Part shown: positions 37,119 to 46,261 of the stretch, in pieces
How positions within the stretch are numbered: position 1 is the stretch's first letter
How the letters are laid out: each line of letters starts with the position of its first letter
Source: Roseovarius sp. 217
Lineage (GTDB): Bacteria; Pseudomonadota; Alphaproteobacteria; Rhodobacterales; Rhodobacteraceae
Assembly: GCF_000152845.1 (NCBI RefSeq)
Contig: NZ_CH902586.1
Location: forward strand, 73,601-137,600
Length of the DNA stretch: 64,000 nt
Direction: 5' to 3'
Notes under the pieces: generated by a model
Told to the model about the DNA's origin: nothing
Database searches by the model: none
The model's input: the letters and a program-made list of their open reading frames with translations, nothing else
Made by a program: the position numbers and the translations under genes

Positions 37119-38300
37119 ATGCAATTCCAGCCAACAGAAGATCAAAAGGCGTTTCGCGAAACCGCGAAGCGATTCGCCACCGAAAAGCTAGCGCCCGGCT
37201 ACCAGCAGCGCGCAAGCGGCCACACCTTTGATCGCGCGCTGATCAGGAAAATGGGCGCACTGGGTCTAATCGGTGCCGATCTGCCCGAGGCATTCGGCGG
37301 GCTTGGCGAAAGCTCCGTCACTGCGGGACTCATAGTTGAAGAGATCGCCTATGCCGATTTCAACGCAAGCTATGTCCAGCTTCTCGGCTCTCTCATGGGG
37401 GGAATGGTGGCCAAGCACGCCTCCAAGGATATCGCGTCGGAATGGGTGCCCAAGGTTGTCTCGGGGGATGCCGTCATCGGTCTGGGCCTGACGGAGCCGC
37501 GCGGCGGATCGGATGCGGCGAACCTGGTTCTCAAGGCCACCAAATCCGGCAACGGCTGGCGGCTGAACGGCGAGAAGACCTCGATGAGCTTTGCATCCCA
37601 AGCCGACGCGGCGGTCGTCTTTGCGCGCACCGGCGATCCGGACGGCGGCTCACGCGGGGTCAGCGCGTTTTTTGTCGATCTGAACCAGGAGGGCATCAAG
37701 CGCACCCATTTCGACGACATCGGCACCAAGCCAGTCGGACGCGGATCGGTGTTTTTCGACGATGTGTTTGTGCCGGCCGAAAGCATGATGGCCGAACAGG
37801 ACCGCGCTTTCGGCACGATCATGGCGGGGTTCGACTATTCCCGTGCGTTGATCGGGCTGGAATGCCTGGGCGCGGCACAGGCATCGGTGGATGAAACCTG
37901 GGCCTATGTCCGGGAACGCGAGGCGTTCGGCGCCCCCATCGTGCAGTATCAGGGCGTCAGCTTCCCGCTGGCAGAGGCCGAGACGCAACTTACCATGATG
38001 CGGCAGCTTTGCTTTTACACGCTGGACCTGCGCGACCGCGGCTTGCCGCACACCTCCGAGGCGGCGATGTGCAAGTGGTACCTGCCCAAGACCGCCTGCG
38101 AGATCCTGCATCAGTGCCTGATCCTGCATGGGCATTACGGATACACCACCGACCTGCCCCATCATCAGCGCTACAACGACGTGCTGGGCCTACAGATCGG
38201 TGACGGCACTGCGCAGATCCAGAAACTTGTGATCGCGCGCGAAAAGGTCGGCCGCGTGGCGCTGCAATACGACAAGAAGGCGAAGGGAGTATCGAAATGA
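37119..38300 (+). CDS. Acyl-CoA dehydrogenase with Asp at the usual catalytic Glu position
   Basis: This 393-residue acyl-CoA dehydrogenase has LTEPRGGSDAANL in the FAD/substrate loop and GDGTAQIQKLVIAREK at the C-terminus. At the position where medium- and short-chain enzymes have the catalytic Glu (GYxxEYP), it reads GYTTDLPHHQRY, giving Asp at about 345. The C-terminal LGLQIGDGTAQI reminds me of cyclohexanecarboxyl-CoA dehydrogenases (AliB/BadJ type), so an alicyclic or branched substrate is possible, but this is recall, not a search. First gene of the long rightward operon to 49137; its stop overlaps the next start (ATGA). Confidence 0.87.
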   Translation: MQFQPTEDQKAFRETAKRFATEKLAPGYQQRASGHTFDRALIRKMGALGLIGADLPEAFGGLGESSVTAGLIVEEIAYADFNASYVQLLGSLMGGMVAKHASKDIASEWVPKVVSGDAVIGLGLTEPRGGSDAANLVLKATKSGNGWRLNGEKTSMSFASQADAAVVFARTGDPDGGSRGVSAFFVDLNQEGIKRTHFDDIGTKPVGRGSVFFDDVFVPAESMMAEQDRAFGTIMAGFDYSRALIGLECLGAAQASVDETWAYVREREAFGAPIVQYQGVSFPLAEAETQLTMMRQLCFYTLDLRDRGLPHTSEAAMCKWYLPKTACEILHQCLILHGHYGYTTDLPHHQRYNDVLGLQIGDGTAQIQKLVIAREKVGRVALQYDKKAKGVSK

Positions 38301-39076
38301 GTGATCCCGTCGCCGTAAGCATCGAAGGTAGCGTAGGCATCATCGAGTTGGCGCGCCCCGAGAAATTCAATTGCCTCTCACTCGAGGTGCATGAATGCAT
38401 TTCGAACGCGCGTGCCAGCTTCGAGGCCGCCCGGAATATCCGGTCGATCCTGATCCGGGCGCAGGGCAAACATTTTTGCACGGGCGCCGATCTGACTGAG
38501 GTGAAGGGCAAACTGACCGACCCCGCCGCGCTGGACCATTTCATCTCCTTCGGCATGAAAAACCTGCGCGCGCTCGAGTCGAGCCCGCTTCCTGTCGTGG
38601 TAGCGGTGCAGGGCTTGTGTTTGGCCGGCGGGATCGAACTGATGCTGGCATGCGACGTATGCTTTGCCGCCGAAACCGCCCAGTTTGGCGATCAACACGC
38701 ACAATTCGGCCTGATCCCCGGCTGGGGCGGGTCGCAGCGGCTGACACGTCTGATGGGGCTGCGCCGGGCGCTCGACCTGATGTTCTCGGCCCGCTGGCTC
38801 AAGGCGGACGGGGCCAGAGAGGCTGGTCTGGTCAATTACATCGTGCCGGATGCCGAGTTGCACAAGGCCGCGCTGAACTATTGCCAGACCATCGCTACCC
38901 GCTCGCGCCCCGGTATCGCCGAAATGAAACGGCTGGCGCGGGAAGGTGCGGACCTTGGCATCGACCAGCAGATGCGGCTTGAGCGCGATGCAGCCGTGCG
39001 CGCGCTGCCCGGCGATGACGTCGCCGAAGGGCTAGATGCTTTTGAGGGCCGGCGCAAACCGGCTTTTCAGTGTTGA
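38297..39076 (+). CDS. Enoyl-CoA hydratase/isomerase family protein
   Basis: This 259-residue crotonase is translationally coupled to the preceding dehydrogenase. It has HFCTGADLTE for the oxyanion hole. The first hydratase Glu is present in GGIELMLACD. The second position reads FGDQHAQFG, with His instead of Glu, so classical syn-hydration is uncertain; LIPGWGGSQRL follows normally. It probably acts directly on the product of the upstream dehydrogenase. BadK-type cyclohexene-carboxyl-CoA hydratase is one possible role among several. Confidence 0.84.
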   Translation: MSDPVAVSIEGSVGIIELARPEKFNCLSLEVHECISNARASFEAARNIRSILIRAQGKHFCTGADLTEVKGKLTDPAALDHFISFGMKNLRALESSPLPVVVAVQGLCLAGGIELMLACDVCFAAETAQFGDQHAQFGLIPGWGGSQRLTRLMGLRRALDLMFSARWLKADGAREAGLVNYIVPDAELHKAALNYCQTIATRSRPGIAEMKRLAREGADLGIDQQMRLERDAAVRALPGDDVAEGLDAFEGRRKPAFQC

Positions 39077-39085
39077 GGAAGAACC

Positions 39086-40246
39086 ATGGATTTCACCCTG
39101 AATGACGAACAACGCCAGATCTACGAATACGGCGGCCAGTTGGCGCAAAAATTCGACAATGATTACTGGCTGCGGCACGCGCGCAAGCACGAGTTTCCGC
39201 ACGAGATGTTCCGGCAGATCGCCGATGACGGCTTTCTGGGCATCATGGTTCCCGAAGAATACGGCGGTGCCGGGCTTGGCATGACAGAGATGGCCCTGTT
39301 CATGGAGGGCACGGCCAATCACGGCATTCCGTTGCTGATGATGGTGGTCGGCCCAACCATGTCACTGGCCCATATCGCCAGCCACGGGACCGACTTCCAC
39401 AAGAAAGAGCTGCTTCCGGCCGCCTGCCGGGGCGAAATCCAGTTCTGTTTCGCGATCACTGAACCGGGGGCCGGGTCCAACACGATGAAGACCACGACGC
39501 TGGCCAAACGCCGGGGCAACCGGTTCAGCCTGTCGGGGGAAAAGACCTTCATCACCGGGGCCGACGTGTCTGACTATTGCTTGGTGGTGGCGCGAACCAA
39601 GCCGCACACCGAGGTCAGCCGCAAGACCGACGGGTTCACCCTTTTTGCCGTGGACCTGAAAAAGAAGGGCGTCGCGCAACAACGGGTGAAGATCTCGATC
39701 CCCCTACCCGAAGAACAGTGGACCCTGTTTTTCGACGAGGTGGATCTGGGTCCCGAGGACGTGGTCGGCGAGGTGGACGAAGGGTTTTCCATCCTGTTCG
39801 ACAGCCTCAACCCCGAACGCATCATCCTGGCCGCGCTGTGCTGCGGCATCGGCCGCTTCGCCCTGAACAAGGGGGTGGCCTATGCCTCCGAGCGCAATGT
39901 TTTTGGCCAGCCTATCGGCGCGCATCAGGGGGTGCAACACCCGATGGCCAGGGCGCATACGGCGGTCGAGATGGCCAGCCTGATGACCCGCCGCGCGGCA
40001 TGGGAGTTCGACAACAAGCTGCCGGCGGGAGCCTCGTCGAACATGGCGAAATATGCCGCCGCCGAAGCCGGGATCGAGGCTGTGGACGCAGCACTTCAGG
40101 CGCATGGCGGATCCGGCTTTACCGAGGATACGGGGCTTTACGAAATGTATCCATTGGTGCGGCTGCTGCGCACCGCGCCGGTGAACCGCGAACTGTGCCT
40201 CAGCTTTATCGGCGAAAAGGTCATGGGCCTGCCAAGATCTTATTGA
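39086..40246 (+). CDS. Acyl-CoA dehydrogenase
   Basis: This 386-residue enzyme has ITEPGAGSNTMKTTT in the flavin loop, KTFITGADVSD for substrate contact, and AHGGSGFTEDTGLYEMYPLV carrying a Glu near the usual catalytic region. The C-terminus ends KVMGLPRSY, closely resembling the LGMPRSF end of the dehydrogenase at 47974-49137, so those two are related paralogues. It lies 9 bp after the crotonase gene in the same operon, and probably gives electrons to the ETF encoded at 60881-62565. Confidence 0.87.
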   Translation: MDFTLNDEQRQIYEYGGQLAQKFDNDYWLRHARKHEFPHEMFRQIADDGFLGIMVPEEYGGAGLGMTEMALFMEGTANHGIPLLMMVVGPTMSLAHIASHGTDFHKKELLPAACRGEIQFCFAITEPGAGSNTMKTTTLAKRRGNRFSLSGEKTFITGADVSDYCLVVARTKPHTEVSRKTDGFTLFAVDLKKKGVAQQRVKISIPLPEEQWTLFFDEVDLGPEDVVGEVDEGFSILFDSLNPERIILAALCCGIGRFALNKGVAYASERNVFGQPIGAHQGVQHPMARAHTAVEMASLMTRRAAWEFDNKLPAGASSNMAKYAAAEAGIEAVDAALQAHGGSGFTEDTGLYEMYPLVRLLRTAPVNRELCLSFIGEKVMGLPRSY

Positions 40247-40272
40247 TCTCACCGTCTGTCAGGGAGAACGAC

Positions 40273-41664
40273 ATGCAATTCGGAATGCGCTTCCGGCGGC
40301 AAGACGCCGCCGACAAGGTGAACGATCGCTTCTGGCACGAAATCGAGGGCACCCCCCTCAACGACGTGCGCCGCATCCAGGAAGAGCGGCTGCGCGAGCA
40401 GATGGCCTATCTCAAGGCGAACTCGACATTCTATCAGGAGAAGTTCGCCAAGTCGGGTGTGGATTTCGACGATATCCGAACCATCGAAGATATTCAAAAA
40501 TTGCCTTATACCTACAAGACCGAGATCCGCGAAAGCCTGGCCACCGAGCCGCCCTTTGGCAAGCACCGCGCCGCGCCCATGGCCGATATCATCCAGATGC
40601 AGGCCTCGTCGGGCACCACCGGCAGCCCCTCATATGTTGCCCTTACCGAATCCGACGCCGAGATGTGGCACGAGATGACTGCGCGCTGCTTCTTCGCCAA
40701 CGGGGTGCGTCCGGGCGATTTGGTGCTGCACGCGTTTTCGCTGGCCAAGGGTTTTGTCGGCGGTATCCCGATAATGCAGGGGCTGCAATACATGGGCGCG
40801 ATCGATGTGCCGGTGGGGGCGGATGGCGGTGCCGAACGGCTGCTGCGCGCCTGTGACGACATCCACCCACGCTGTATCGTCGGGGCACCGAATTTCGTGT
40901 TGCACCTGGCCGAAAAGGCTCCTGAAGTGCTTGGTTGCAAGGCCAGTGAACTGGGTGTCGAACGGGTGGTTGTGGGCGGCGAACCGGGTGGCGGTATACC
41001 GGCGATCCGCGCCAGGATCGAAGAGGCCTGGGGCGCCAAGTGCACCGAAATGCTGGGTGGCACCGATCTGGGCGTGACCTATTGGGCCGAATGCGACGCG
41101 CAGTCGGGGATGCATATGGTCAACATGGACTATGTGCTCACCGAACTGCTCGACCCCGAAAGCGGCGAGATCATTCCATGGCAAAAAGGCGCTCAGGGCG
41201 AGATGATCTATACCGCGCTTGGCCGACAGGCGTGCCCGCTGGTCCGGTTCCGGTCGGGCGATTATATCGAGGTCATCGACACCGAATGCTCCTGCGGGCG
41301 CACCGGCCCCAAGATCCGCTGCACCGGGCGGACCGATGATATGCTGATCGTGCGCGGGGCCAATGTGTTCCCTTCCGCGATCAACAGTGTGATCACTGAA
41401 ATGGCGCCGGAAACCAATGGCGTCATGCGGATCGTGGCGGATTTCGAAGGCCACACCACCCAGGACGCGCTGAAGGTGATCGTTGAACGCGGTCCCGGTC
41501 GCGATCCGGCGGATGACAACGCCCTCAAGAAGAAGATCGAGCAGCGCTTGCGCGATGCCCTCGTCTTCAAGGCCGACGTTCACCTGGTGGCGCCTGACAC
41601 GTTCGAAAAACCCGGCGCCGCCAAGGTTGCCTTTGTTCTCAGAAAGTATCCTGACCTGCCATGA
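40273..41664 (+). CDS. Phenylacetate-CoA-ligase-like (PaaK family) acyl-CoA ligase
   Basis: This protein has 463 residues from ATG 40273, preceded by GGGAGA; the frame is open much further upstream but that part is antisense-like filler overlapping the dehydrogenase gene. The adenylation P-loop is SSGTTGSP (about 112-119), followed by GGEPGGGIPAIRARIEEAWG and EMLGGTDLG. The C-terminal region has RFRSGDYIEV, four-residue metal-type Cys spacing in TECSCGRTG, and GRTDDMLIVRGANVFPS. PaaK enzymes activate aryl-acetic and related acids to CoA esters. The stop overlaps the carboxyltransferase start (ATGA). Confidence 0.86.
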   Translation: MQFGMRFRRQDAADKVNDRFWHEIEGTPLNDVRRIQEERLREQMAYLKANSTFYQEKFAKSGVDFDDIRTIEDIQKLPYTYKTEIRESLATEPPFGKHRAAPMADIIQMQASSGTTGSPSYVALTESDAEMWHEMTARCFFANGVRPGDLVLHAFSLAKGFVGGIPIMQGLQYMGAIDVPVGADGGAERLLRACDDIHPRCIVGAPNFVLHLAEKAPEVLGCKASELGVERVVVGGEPGGGIPAIRARIEEAWGAKCTEMLGGTDLGVTYWAECDAQSGMHMVNMDYVLTELLDPESGEIIPWQKGAQGEMIYTALGRQACPLVRFRSGDYIEVIDTECSCGRTGPKIRCTGRTDDMLIVRGANVFPSAINSVITEMAPETNGVMRIVADFEGHTTQDALKVIVERGPGRDPADDNALKKKIEQRLRDALVFKADVHLVAPDTFEKPGAAKVAFVLRKYPDLP

Positions 41665-43268
41665 CCAGAATGAAATCCCTGCTCGACACCAGGTCCGACG
41701 ACTTCCGGGCAAATGACGCGGTTTACCGCGAAAAGGTCGGCGAGTTGCACGCTCTGCGGTTGCAGCAACGCGTCGGTGGCCCGGAAAAGGCGCGGGAACG
41801 GCATGTGAGCAAAGGCAAGATCCTGCCGCGCGAACGGATCGAGCGGCTGATCGACCCGGGCACGCCGTTTCTTGAGATCGGCGAGCTTGCCGGGCTGGAC
41901 AAATATGACGGCGTGCCGCCGGGCGCGGGCATCATCACTGGCATTGGCGTGATCGAGGGCCGTCACTGCATGATCATTGCCAACGACGCCACCGTGAAGG
42001 GCGGCACCTATTTCGGCATGACCTGCCGCAAACACGTCCGCGCACAACGCATCGCCTGGAACAACCGCCTCCCGGTGATTACCCTGGTCGATTCCGGCGG
42101 GGCGTTCCTGCCCGAACAGGCGAACATCTTTCCCGATGATGGGCAGTTCGGTTCGATCTTTCATCAGCAGATCGGCATGTCGGGCGACGGTGTGCCGCAG
42201 ATCGCCGTGGTCATGGGGCCCTGCACCGCGGGCGGGGCCTATATCCCGGCACTTTGCGACGAGGTGGTGATCGTGCGCGGGCAGGGTTTCATGTATCTGG
42301 GCGGGCCGGAGCTGACCTTTGCGGCGACCGGCGAAACGGTCGATGCCGAGACGCTGGGCGGTGGCAAGATGCATTCGTCCGTCTCTGGCGTGACCGACCA
42401 CCTGGCCGAGGATGACGCGCACGCGCTGGCGATCACCCGCGAGATCGTCAGCCATCTGGGCGAAAAGGCTCTGCCCCGCAAGACGCCCATCACCCCGCGC
42501 CCGCCCGCCTACCCGGTCGAAGAAATCTATGGGCTGGTCAGCCGCGACCCGAAGGTGCCCACCGACAACCGAGAGATCGTCGCGCGCCTGGTGGACGACA
42601 GCGATTTTCACGAGTTCAAGCCGCTTTACGGCGACACGATCATGACCGGCTGGGGGCGCATCCATGGCCACGAGGTGGGCATTCTGGCCAATACCGGCGT
42701 GCTTTTCGTCGAGGCGGCGCTGAAGGCCACGCATTTCATCAATCTCTGCGTGCAGCGCGATATCCCGCTGCTGTTTCTCGCGGATGTGAACGGTTTCATG
42801 GTCGGCCGCGAGGTCGAGCAGATGGGCATCGCCAAGGCGGGTGCCAAGATGATCACCGCCATGTCCTCGGCGCGGGTGCCGAAATTCACCATCATCACCG
42901 GCGGTTCCTACGGGGCGGGGTATCTGGCCATGCTTGGCCGACCGTTCCAGCCGGACGCGATGTTCGCCTGGCCCACGGGCCGGTCCGCGATCATGGGGCC
43001 GGAACAGGCCGCCAGCGTGCTAGCGCAGGTGCGCGCCCAGATCAACGAACGCGAAGGCAAGAAATGGACACCCGAGGAGGAAGAGGCCTTCAAGGCCCCT
43101 ATCCGCAAGGAATACGAGGATTTCCAGGGCGCCTACAACTTCGCCTCGAACCTCTGGATCGACAGCGTGATCGAGCCGTGTGAAACGCGCGATGTCATGG
43201 CGCTGATCCTCGATCTGGCGTCGCGCAGGCCCAGGGTCGAAACCCATTTCGGCGTGTTCAGGATGTGA
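41661..43268 (+). CDS. Acyl-CoA carboxylase beta (carboxyltransferase) subunit (second set)
   Basis: This 535-residue carboxyltransferase has the N-half IIANDATVKGGTYFGMTCRK and MGPCTAGGAYIPALCDE, and the C-half FLADVNGFMVGREVEQMG and ITGGSYGAGYLAMLGRPF. It is clearly homologous to the subunit at 21749-23347 but differs in many positions, so the window encodes two distinct carboxylases. The adjacent alpha subunit (43279-45285) and an HMG-CoA-lyase-like gene downstream recall the liuB-liuD-liuE order, minus the hydratase. A methylcrotonyl/geranyl-CoA-type substrate is likely; which beta-methyl enoyl-CoA it takes is unknown. Confidence 0.88.
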   Translation: MTRMKSLLDTRSDDFRANDAVYREKVGELHALRLQQRVGGPEKARERHVSKGKILPRERIERLIDPGTPFLEIGELAGLDKYDGVPPGAGIITGIGVIEGRHCMIIANDATVKGGTYFGMTCRKHVRAQRIAWNNRLPVITLVDSGGAFLPEQANIFPDDGQFGSIFHQQIGMSGDGVPQIAVVMGPCTAGGAYIPALCDEVVIVRGQGFMYLGGPELTFAATGETVDAETLGGGKMHSSVSGVTDHLAEDDAHALAITREIVSHLGEKALPRKTPITPRPPAYPVEEIYGLVSRDPKVPTDNREIVARLVDDSDFHEFKPLYGDTIMTGWGRIHGHEVGILANTGVLFVEAALKATHFINLCVQRDIPLLFLADVNGFMVGREVEQMGIAKAGAKMITAMSSARVPKFTIITGGSYGAGYLAMLGRPFQPDAMFAWPTGRSAIMGPEQAASVLAQVRAQINEREGKKWTPEEEEAFKAPIRKEYEDFQGAYNFASNLWIDSVIEPCETRDVMALILDLASRRPRVETHFGVFRM

Positions 43269-43278
43269 GGCGGATCCC

Positions 43279-45285
43279 ATGAAAATCAAGACGCTTCTCA
43301 TCGCCAATCGCGGCGAAATCGCCTGCCGGATCGCGCGCACCGCGCGGGTCAGCGGCATCACTCCGGTCGGCGTGCATTCGCAGGCCGACGCCAACGCGCT
43401 GCATGTCCGCGAGATCGGCAAATCCGTCTGCATCGGTGCCGGTCCCGCCTCCGAGAGCTACCTGAAGATCGACGCAGTCATCGCCGCCGCGAAATCCGTC
43501 GGCGCGGATGCGATCCATCCCGGCTATGGCTTTCTTGCCGAGAACCCCGATTTTGCCCGCGCGGTCGAGGCCGCGGGCATGATCTTCATGGGGCCGACGC
43601 CCGAGACGCTGGAACGTTTCGGCGACAAGGCCAGCGCCAAGGCGGCCGCCGTGGCCGCCAGCGTTCCGGTGATCTCGGGCGCGCAGGGCGCGCGCTCGGA
43701 CCCTCGGGAAATCGCCGAGGAAGTGCGCAAGATGGGCCTTCCGGTGCTGCTCAAGGCGGTGGGCGGCGGCGGCGGGCGCGGGCAGCGGCTCGTGACCGAC
43801 GAGACCACGCTGGAGGAGGACATCGAGGGCGCGCTGCGCGAGGCAAAATCCACCTTCGGGTCCGAGGGCCTGCTGCTCGAACGCTTCCTGCCCGAGGCGC
43901 GCCATGTCGAAGTGCAGATCGCGGGTGACGGCAAGGGCCATGTGGTGCATCTGTTCGAACGCGACTGCACGCTTCAGCGCCGCCACCAGAAGGTCATCGA
44001 AGAGGCCCCGGCCTGGGGCCTGCCGCGCGCGCTTCTGGATGAGATTGCGCATGATGCGGTGCGACTGGGCGAGACGCTCCACTATCGCGGCCTGGGCACG
44101 GTGGAGTTTCTGGTTGCAGGGGACAAGTATTACTTTCTCGAAGTGAACCCCCGCATTCAGGTGGAACACCCTGTCACCGAGGCAATCACCGGGCTCGATC
44201 TGGTCGCGCTGCATCTGCGTATCGCCGAAGGTGCGGGCCTTGGCCTTGTGCAGGGTGATCTGAAGATCAACGGTCACGCCGTCGAGGCCCGGCTTTATGC
44301 CGAAGACCCGGCGATGCACTTCGCCCCTTCGACGGGGACATTGACCACGCTCAGCCTGCCTGACGGGTTGCGCATCGACAGCGGCGTTGAGCAGGGCGAC
44401 GCGGTCACGCCCTATTACGATCCCATGATCGCCAAGCTGATCGTGCATGCGCCCGACCGGGAAACCGCGCTGGCGCGGCTGGCGACAGCACTCGATCATG
44501 TCGCGGTGGAGGGGGTTGAGACCAACCGCGCCTTCCTCAGGGCGCTGGCGGGCAACGCTGAATTCGGGCAGATGCAGGTTCATACCCGGTGGATCGACGG
44601 GCGCCTCGACGCACTGACGCAGCCACGCGCCCTGTCCCGTCCGGAACTTTGGAAAGCCGCCGCCGCCATTCTCTTTGTGGCAGCGTTGCGCCGCGATGCA
44701 GAGGCAGATCCCTGGACCAACCGTGACATTTTCACCGGTTGGCGGCTTGGCTTGGGCGGCGATGCGATCGAGGCGGGACAGCGTGTGACCCTCACGGATT
44801 CCGTCGGCATATCAGAGGAATTGCGCGTCGGACCCGTCAAACCCAAAGACAGATACACGGTCCTTTCGGAAAACGGCGATGCGGTGACCCTGACAGCGCG
44901 TGAAATCACGCCGGGCCGCTGGCGCCTGAACGAGGGCGATGCCGTCCTTCTGATCGACGCGCGGCAGCACGCCGGGGTGATCGAACTGGACACGCCCGAA
45001 GGCCGCCTGATCTTCCGTCCGGCGGCCCCGCTTGACTTCGTTGGCGGAGATGCGACGGCGGATCGCTCCGTGACCTCGCCGCTGACCGGCCTGATCGTCG
45101 AGATCAAGGTGGCAGAGGGCCAGACTGTGGCCGAAGGCGACGTGATCGCCGTCCTGGAATCCATGAAGCTCGAAATCTCGATTCGCAGCAACGCCGCTGG
45201 CACGGCCAGCAACATATCCGTCTCGAATGGTGATATGGTCGATCGCGGTCAGGTCATCGCCGAAATCCTAGCACCCGAGGAGTGA
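43279..45285 (+). CDS. Acyl-CoA carboxylase alpha subunit: biotin carboxylase plus biotin carrier (second set)
   Basis: This 668-residue protein has the biotin carboxylase part with IANRGEIACRIARTARVSG, HPGYGFLAENPDFA, the glycine-rich ATP loop KAVGGGGGRGQRLV and EVNPRIQVEHPVTEAITG. The C-terminal biotinyl domain carries its acceptor Lys in VLESMKLEIS (about residue 630). It directly follows its carboxyltransferase gene by 10 bp. With the first set it gives the cell two complete alpha/beta carboxylases within 27 kb, which makes the nearby bioY gene meaningful. Confidence 0.9.
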   Translation: MKIKTLLIANRGEIACRIARTARVSGITPVGVHSQADANALHVREIGKSVCIGAGPASESYLKIDAVIAAAKSVGADAIHPGYGFLAENPDFARAVEAAGMIFMGPTPETLERFGDKASAKAAAVAASVPVISGAQGARSDPREIAEEVRKMGLPVLLKAVGGGGGRGQRLVTDETTLEEDIEGALREAKSTFGSEGLLLERFLPEARHVEVQIAGDGKGHVVHLFERDCTLQRRHQKVIEEAPAWGLPRALLDEIAHDAVRLGETLHYRGLGTVEFLVAGDKYYFLEVNPRIQVEHPVTEAITGLDLVALHLRIAEGAGLGLVQGDLKINGHAVEARLYAEDPAMHFAPSTGTLTTLSLPDGLRIDSGVEQGDAVTPYYDPMIAKLIVHAPDRETALARLATALDHVAVEGVETNRAFLRALAGNAEFGQMQVHTRWIDGRLDALTQPRALSRPELWKAAAAILFVAALRRDAEADPWTNRDIFTGWRLGLGGDAIEAGQRVTLTDSVGISEELRVGPVKPKDRYTVLSENGDAVTLTAREITPGRWRLNEGDAVLLIDARQHAGVIELDTPEGRLIFRPAAPLDFVGGDATADRSVTSPLTGLIVEIKVAEGQTVAEGDVIAVLESMKLEISIRSNAAGTASNISVSNGDMVDRGQVIAEILAPEE

Positions 45286-45289
45286 ACAC

Positions 45290-46249
45290 ATGAGCGATTT
45301 TCCAAAATTCGTCGAATTTCGCGAAGAGGGCCCGCGGGAGGGCTTTCAGATCGAGAAGAAGATCTATCCGATCGAGCAGCGAATCGAATTGATCGACATG
45401 CTCAGCGAGACCGGGCTGAAACGCATTCAGGTGGGCAGTTTCGTCAGCCCGAAATATGTGCCGCAAATGGCCGATACCGGCGAGTTGTTCCAGCGTATCA
45501 AGCGCAGGCCCGGCGTGAACTACACCGGGCTCTGGTTGAACGACAAGGGCTTTCGGAAGGCGCTGACCGCGCATGAGGTCGATATCGACGCTCGCCTGCT
45601 GTTCTACCCGTCCGAGGCTTTTGCGCAGGCCAACAACAACTGCTCCGCCGCCGAAATGCGCGAGAAACAGCGCGAGTGGGTCCGAATCTATAAGCAGGAG
45701 GGCTACACGGTCGATGCTGCCTATGTGATGACGGCCTTTGGCTGCAACTATGAAGGCCCGATCCCGCAAGAGCGCATCCTTGATGATTTCCGCTTTATCC
45801 TGCAGATTTGCGAGGAAGAGGACATTCCGGTCCCGATCCTTGTCATCGCCGACACCATGGGCTGGGGCAACCCCGAGGCGGTCAAACGCATGATTGGCGC
45901 GCTGCGGGATCTGGCGCCGGATGCGCGGATCGGGATGCATATCCATGACACGCGCGGCCTTGGCATTGCCAATCTCTATGCGGCCCTGTCGATGGGGGTG
46001 GACATGTTCGAAAGCTCGATCGCCGGGCTGGGCGGTTGTCCGTTCGCTGGCCACGGCCACGCGCGCGCCGCAGGCAATGTCTGCACGGAGGATGCCGTGT
46101 TCCTGTGCCACGAGCTTGGTATCGAGACGGGAATTGATCTCGACAAGCTGATCGCGGCGGCGCTCAAGGCAGAAGAAATCATCGGCGCGCCGCTCATGGG
46201 TCGGGCCATGCATAGCGGCGGTCTGGACAAATATCGCAAGGCAAGTTGA
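45290..46249 (+). CDS. Hydroxymethylglutaryl-CoA lyase-like protein
   Basis: This 319-residue TIM-barrel lyase of the DRE-TIM family has the start EFREEGPREGFQ in place of the usual EVGPRDGLQ. It then has IADTMGWGNP, the metal-binding HIHDTRGLGIANLYAAL and the active-site loop GLGGCPFAGHGHARAAGN, which contains the signature Cys. HMG-CoA lyase cleaves HMG-CoA to acetyl-CoA and acetoacetate after carboxylation and hydration of a beta-methyl enoyl-CoA. The N-terminal deviation (two Glu before GPRE) and a citryl-CoA-lyase-like neighbour suggest a longer-chain HMG-CoA analogue is possible. It follows the carboxylase alpha gene by 4 bp. Confidence 0.85.
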   Translation: MSDFPKFVEFREEGPREGFQIEKKIYPIEQRIELIDMLSETGLKRIQVGSFVSPKYVPQMADTGELFQRIKRRPGVNYTGLWLNDKGFRKALTAHEVDIDARLLFYPSEAFAQANNNCSAAEMREKQREWVRIYKQEGYTVDAAYVMTAFGCNYEGPIPQERILDDFRFILQICEEEDIPVPILVIADTMGWGNPEAVKRMIGALRDLAPDARIGMHIHDTRGLGIANLYAALSMGVDMFESSIAGLGGCPFAGHGHARAAGNVCTEDAVFLCHELGIETGIDLDKLIAAALKAEEIIGAPLMGRAMHSGGLDKYRKAS

Positions 46250-46261
46250 GGAGGGAAAAAC

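Noticed and set aside
39577..40272. N-terminal extension of the PaaK-like ligase by 232 residues
   Set aside because: It overlaps the dehydrogenase gene in another frame, is low-complexity Arg/Gly-rich, and ATG 40273 has a good ribosome site and matches the family start.
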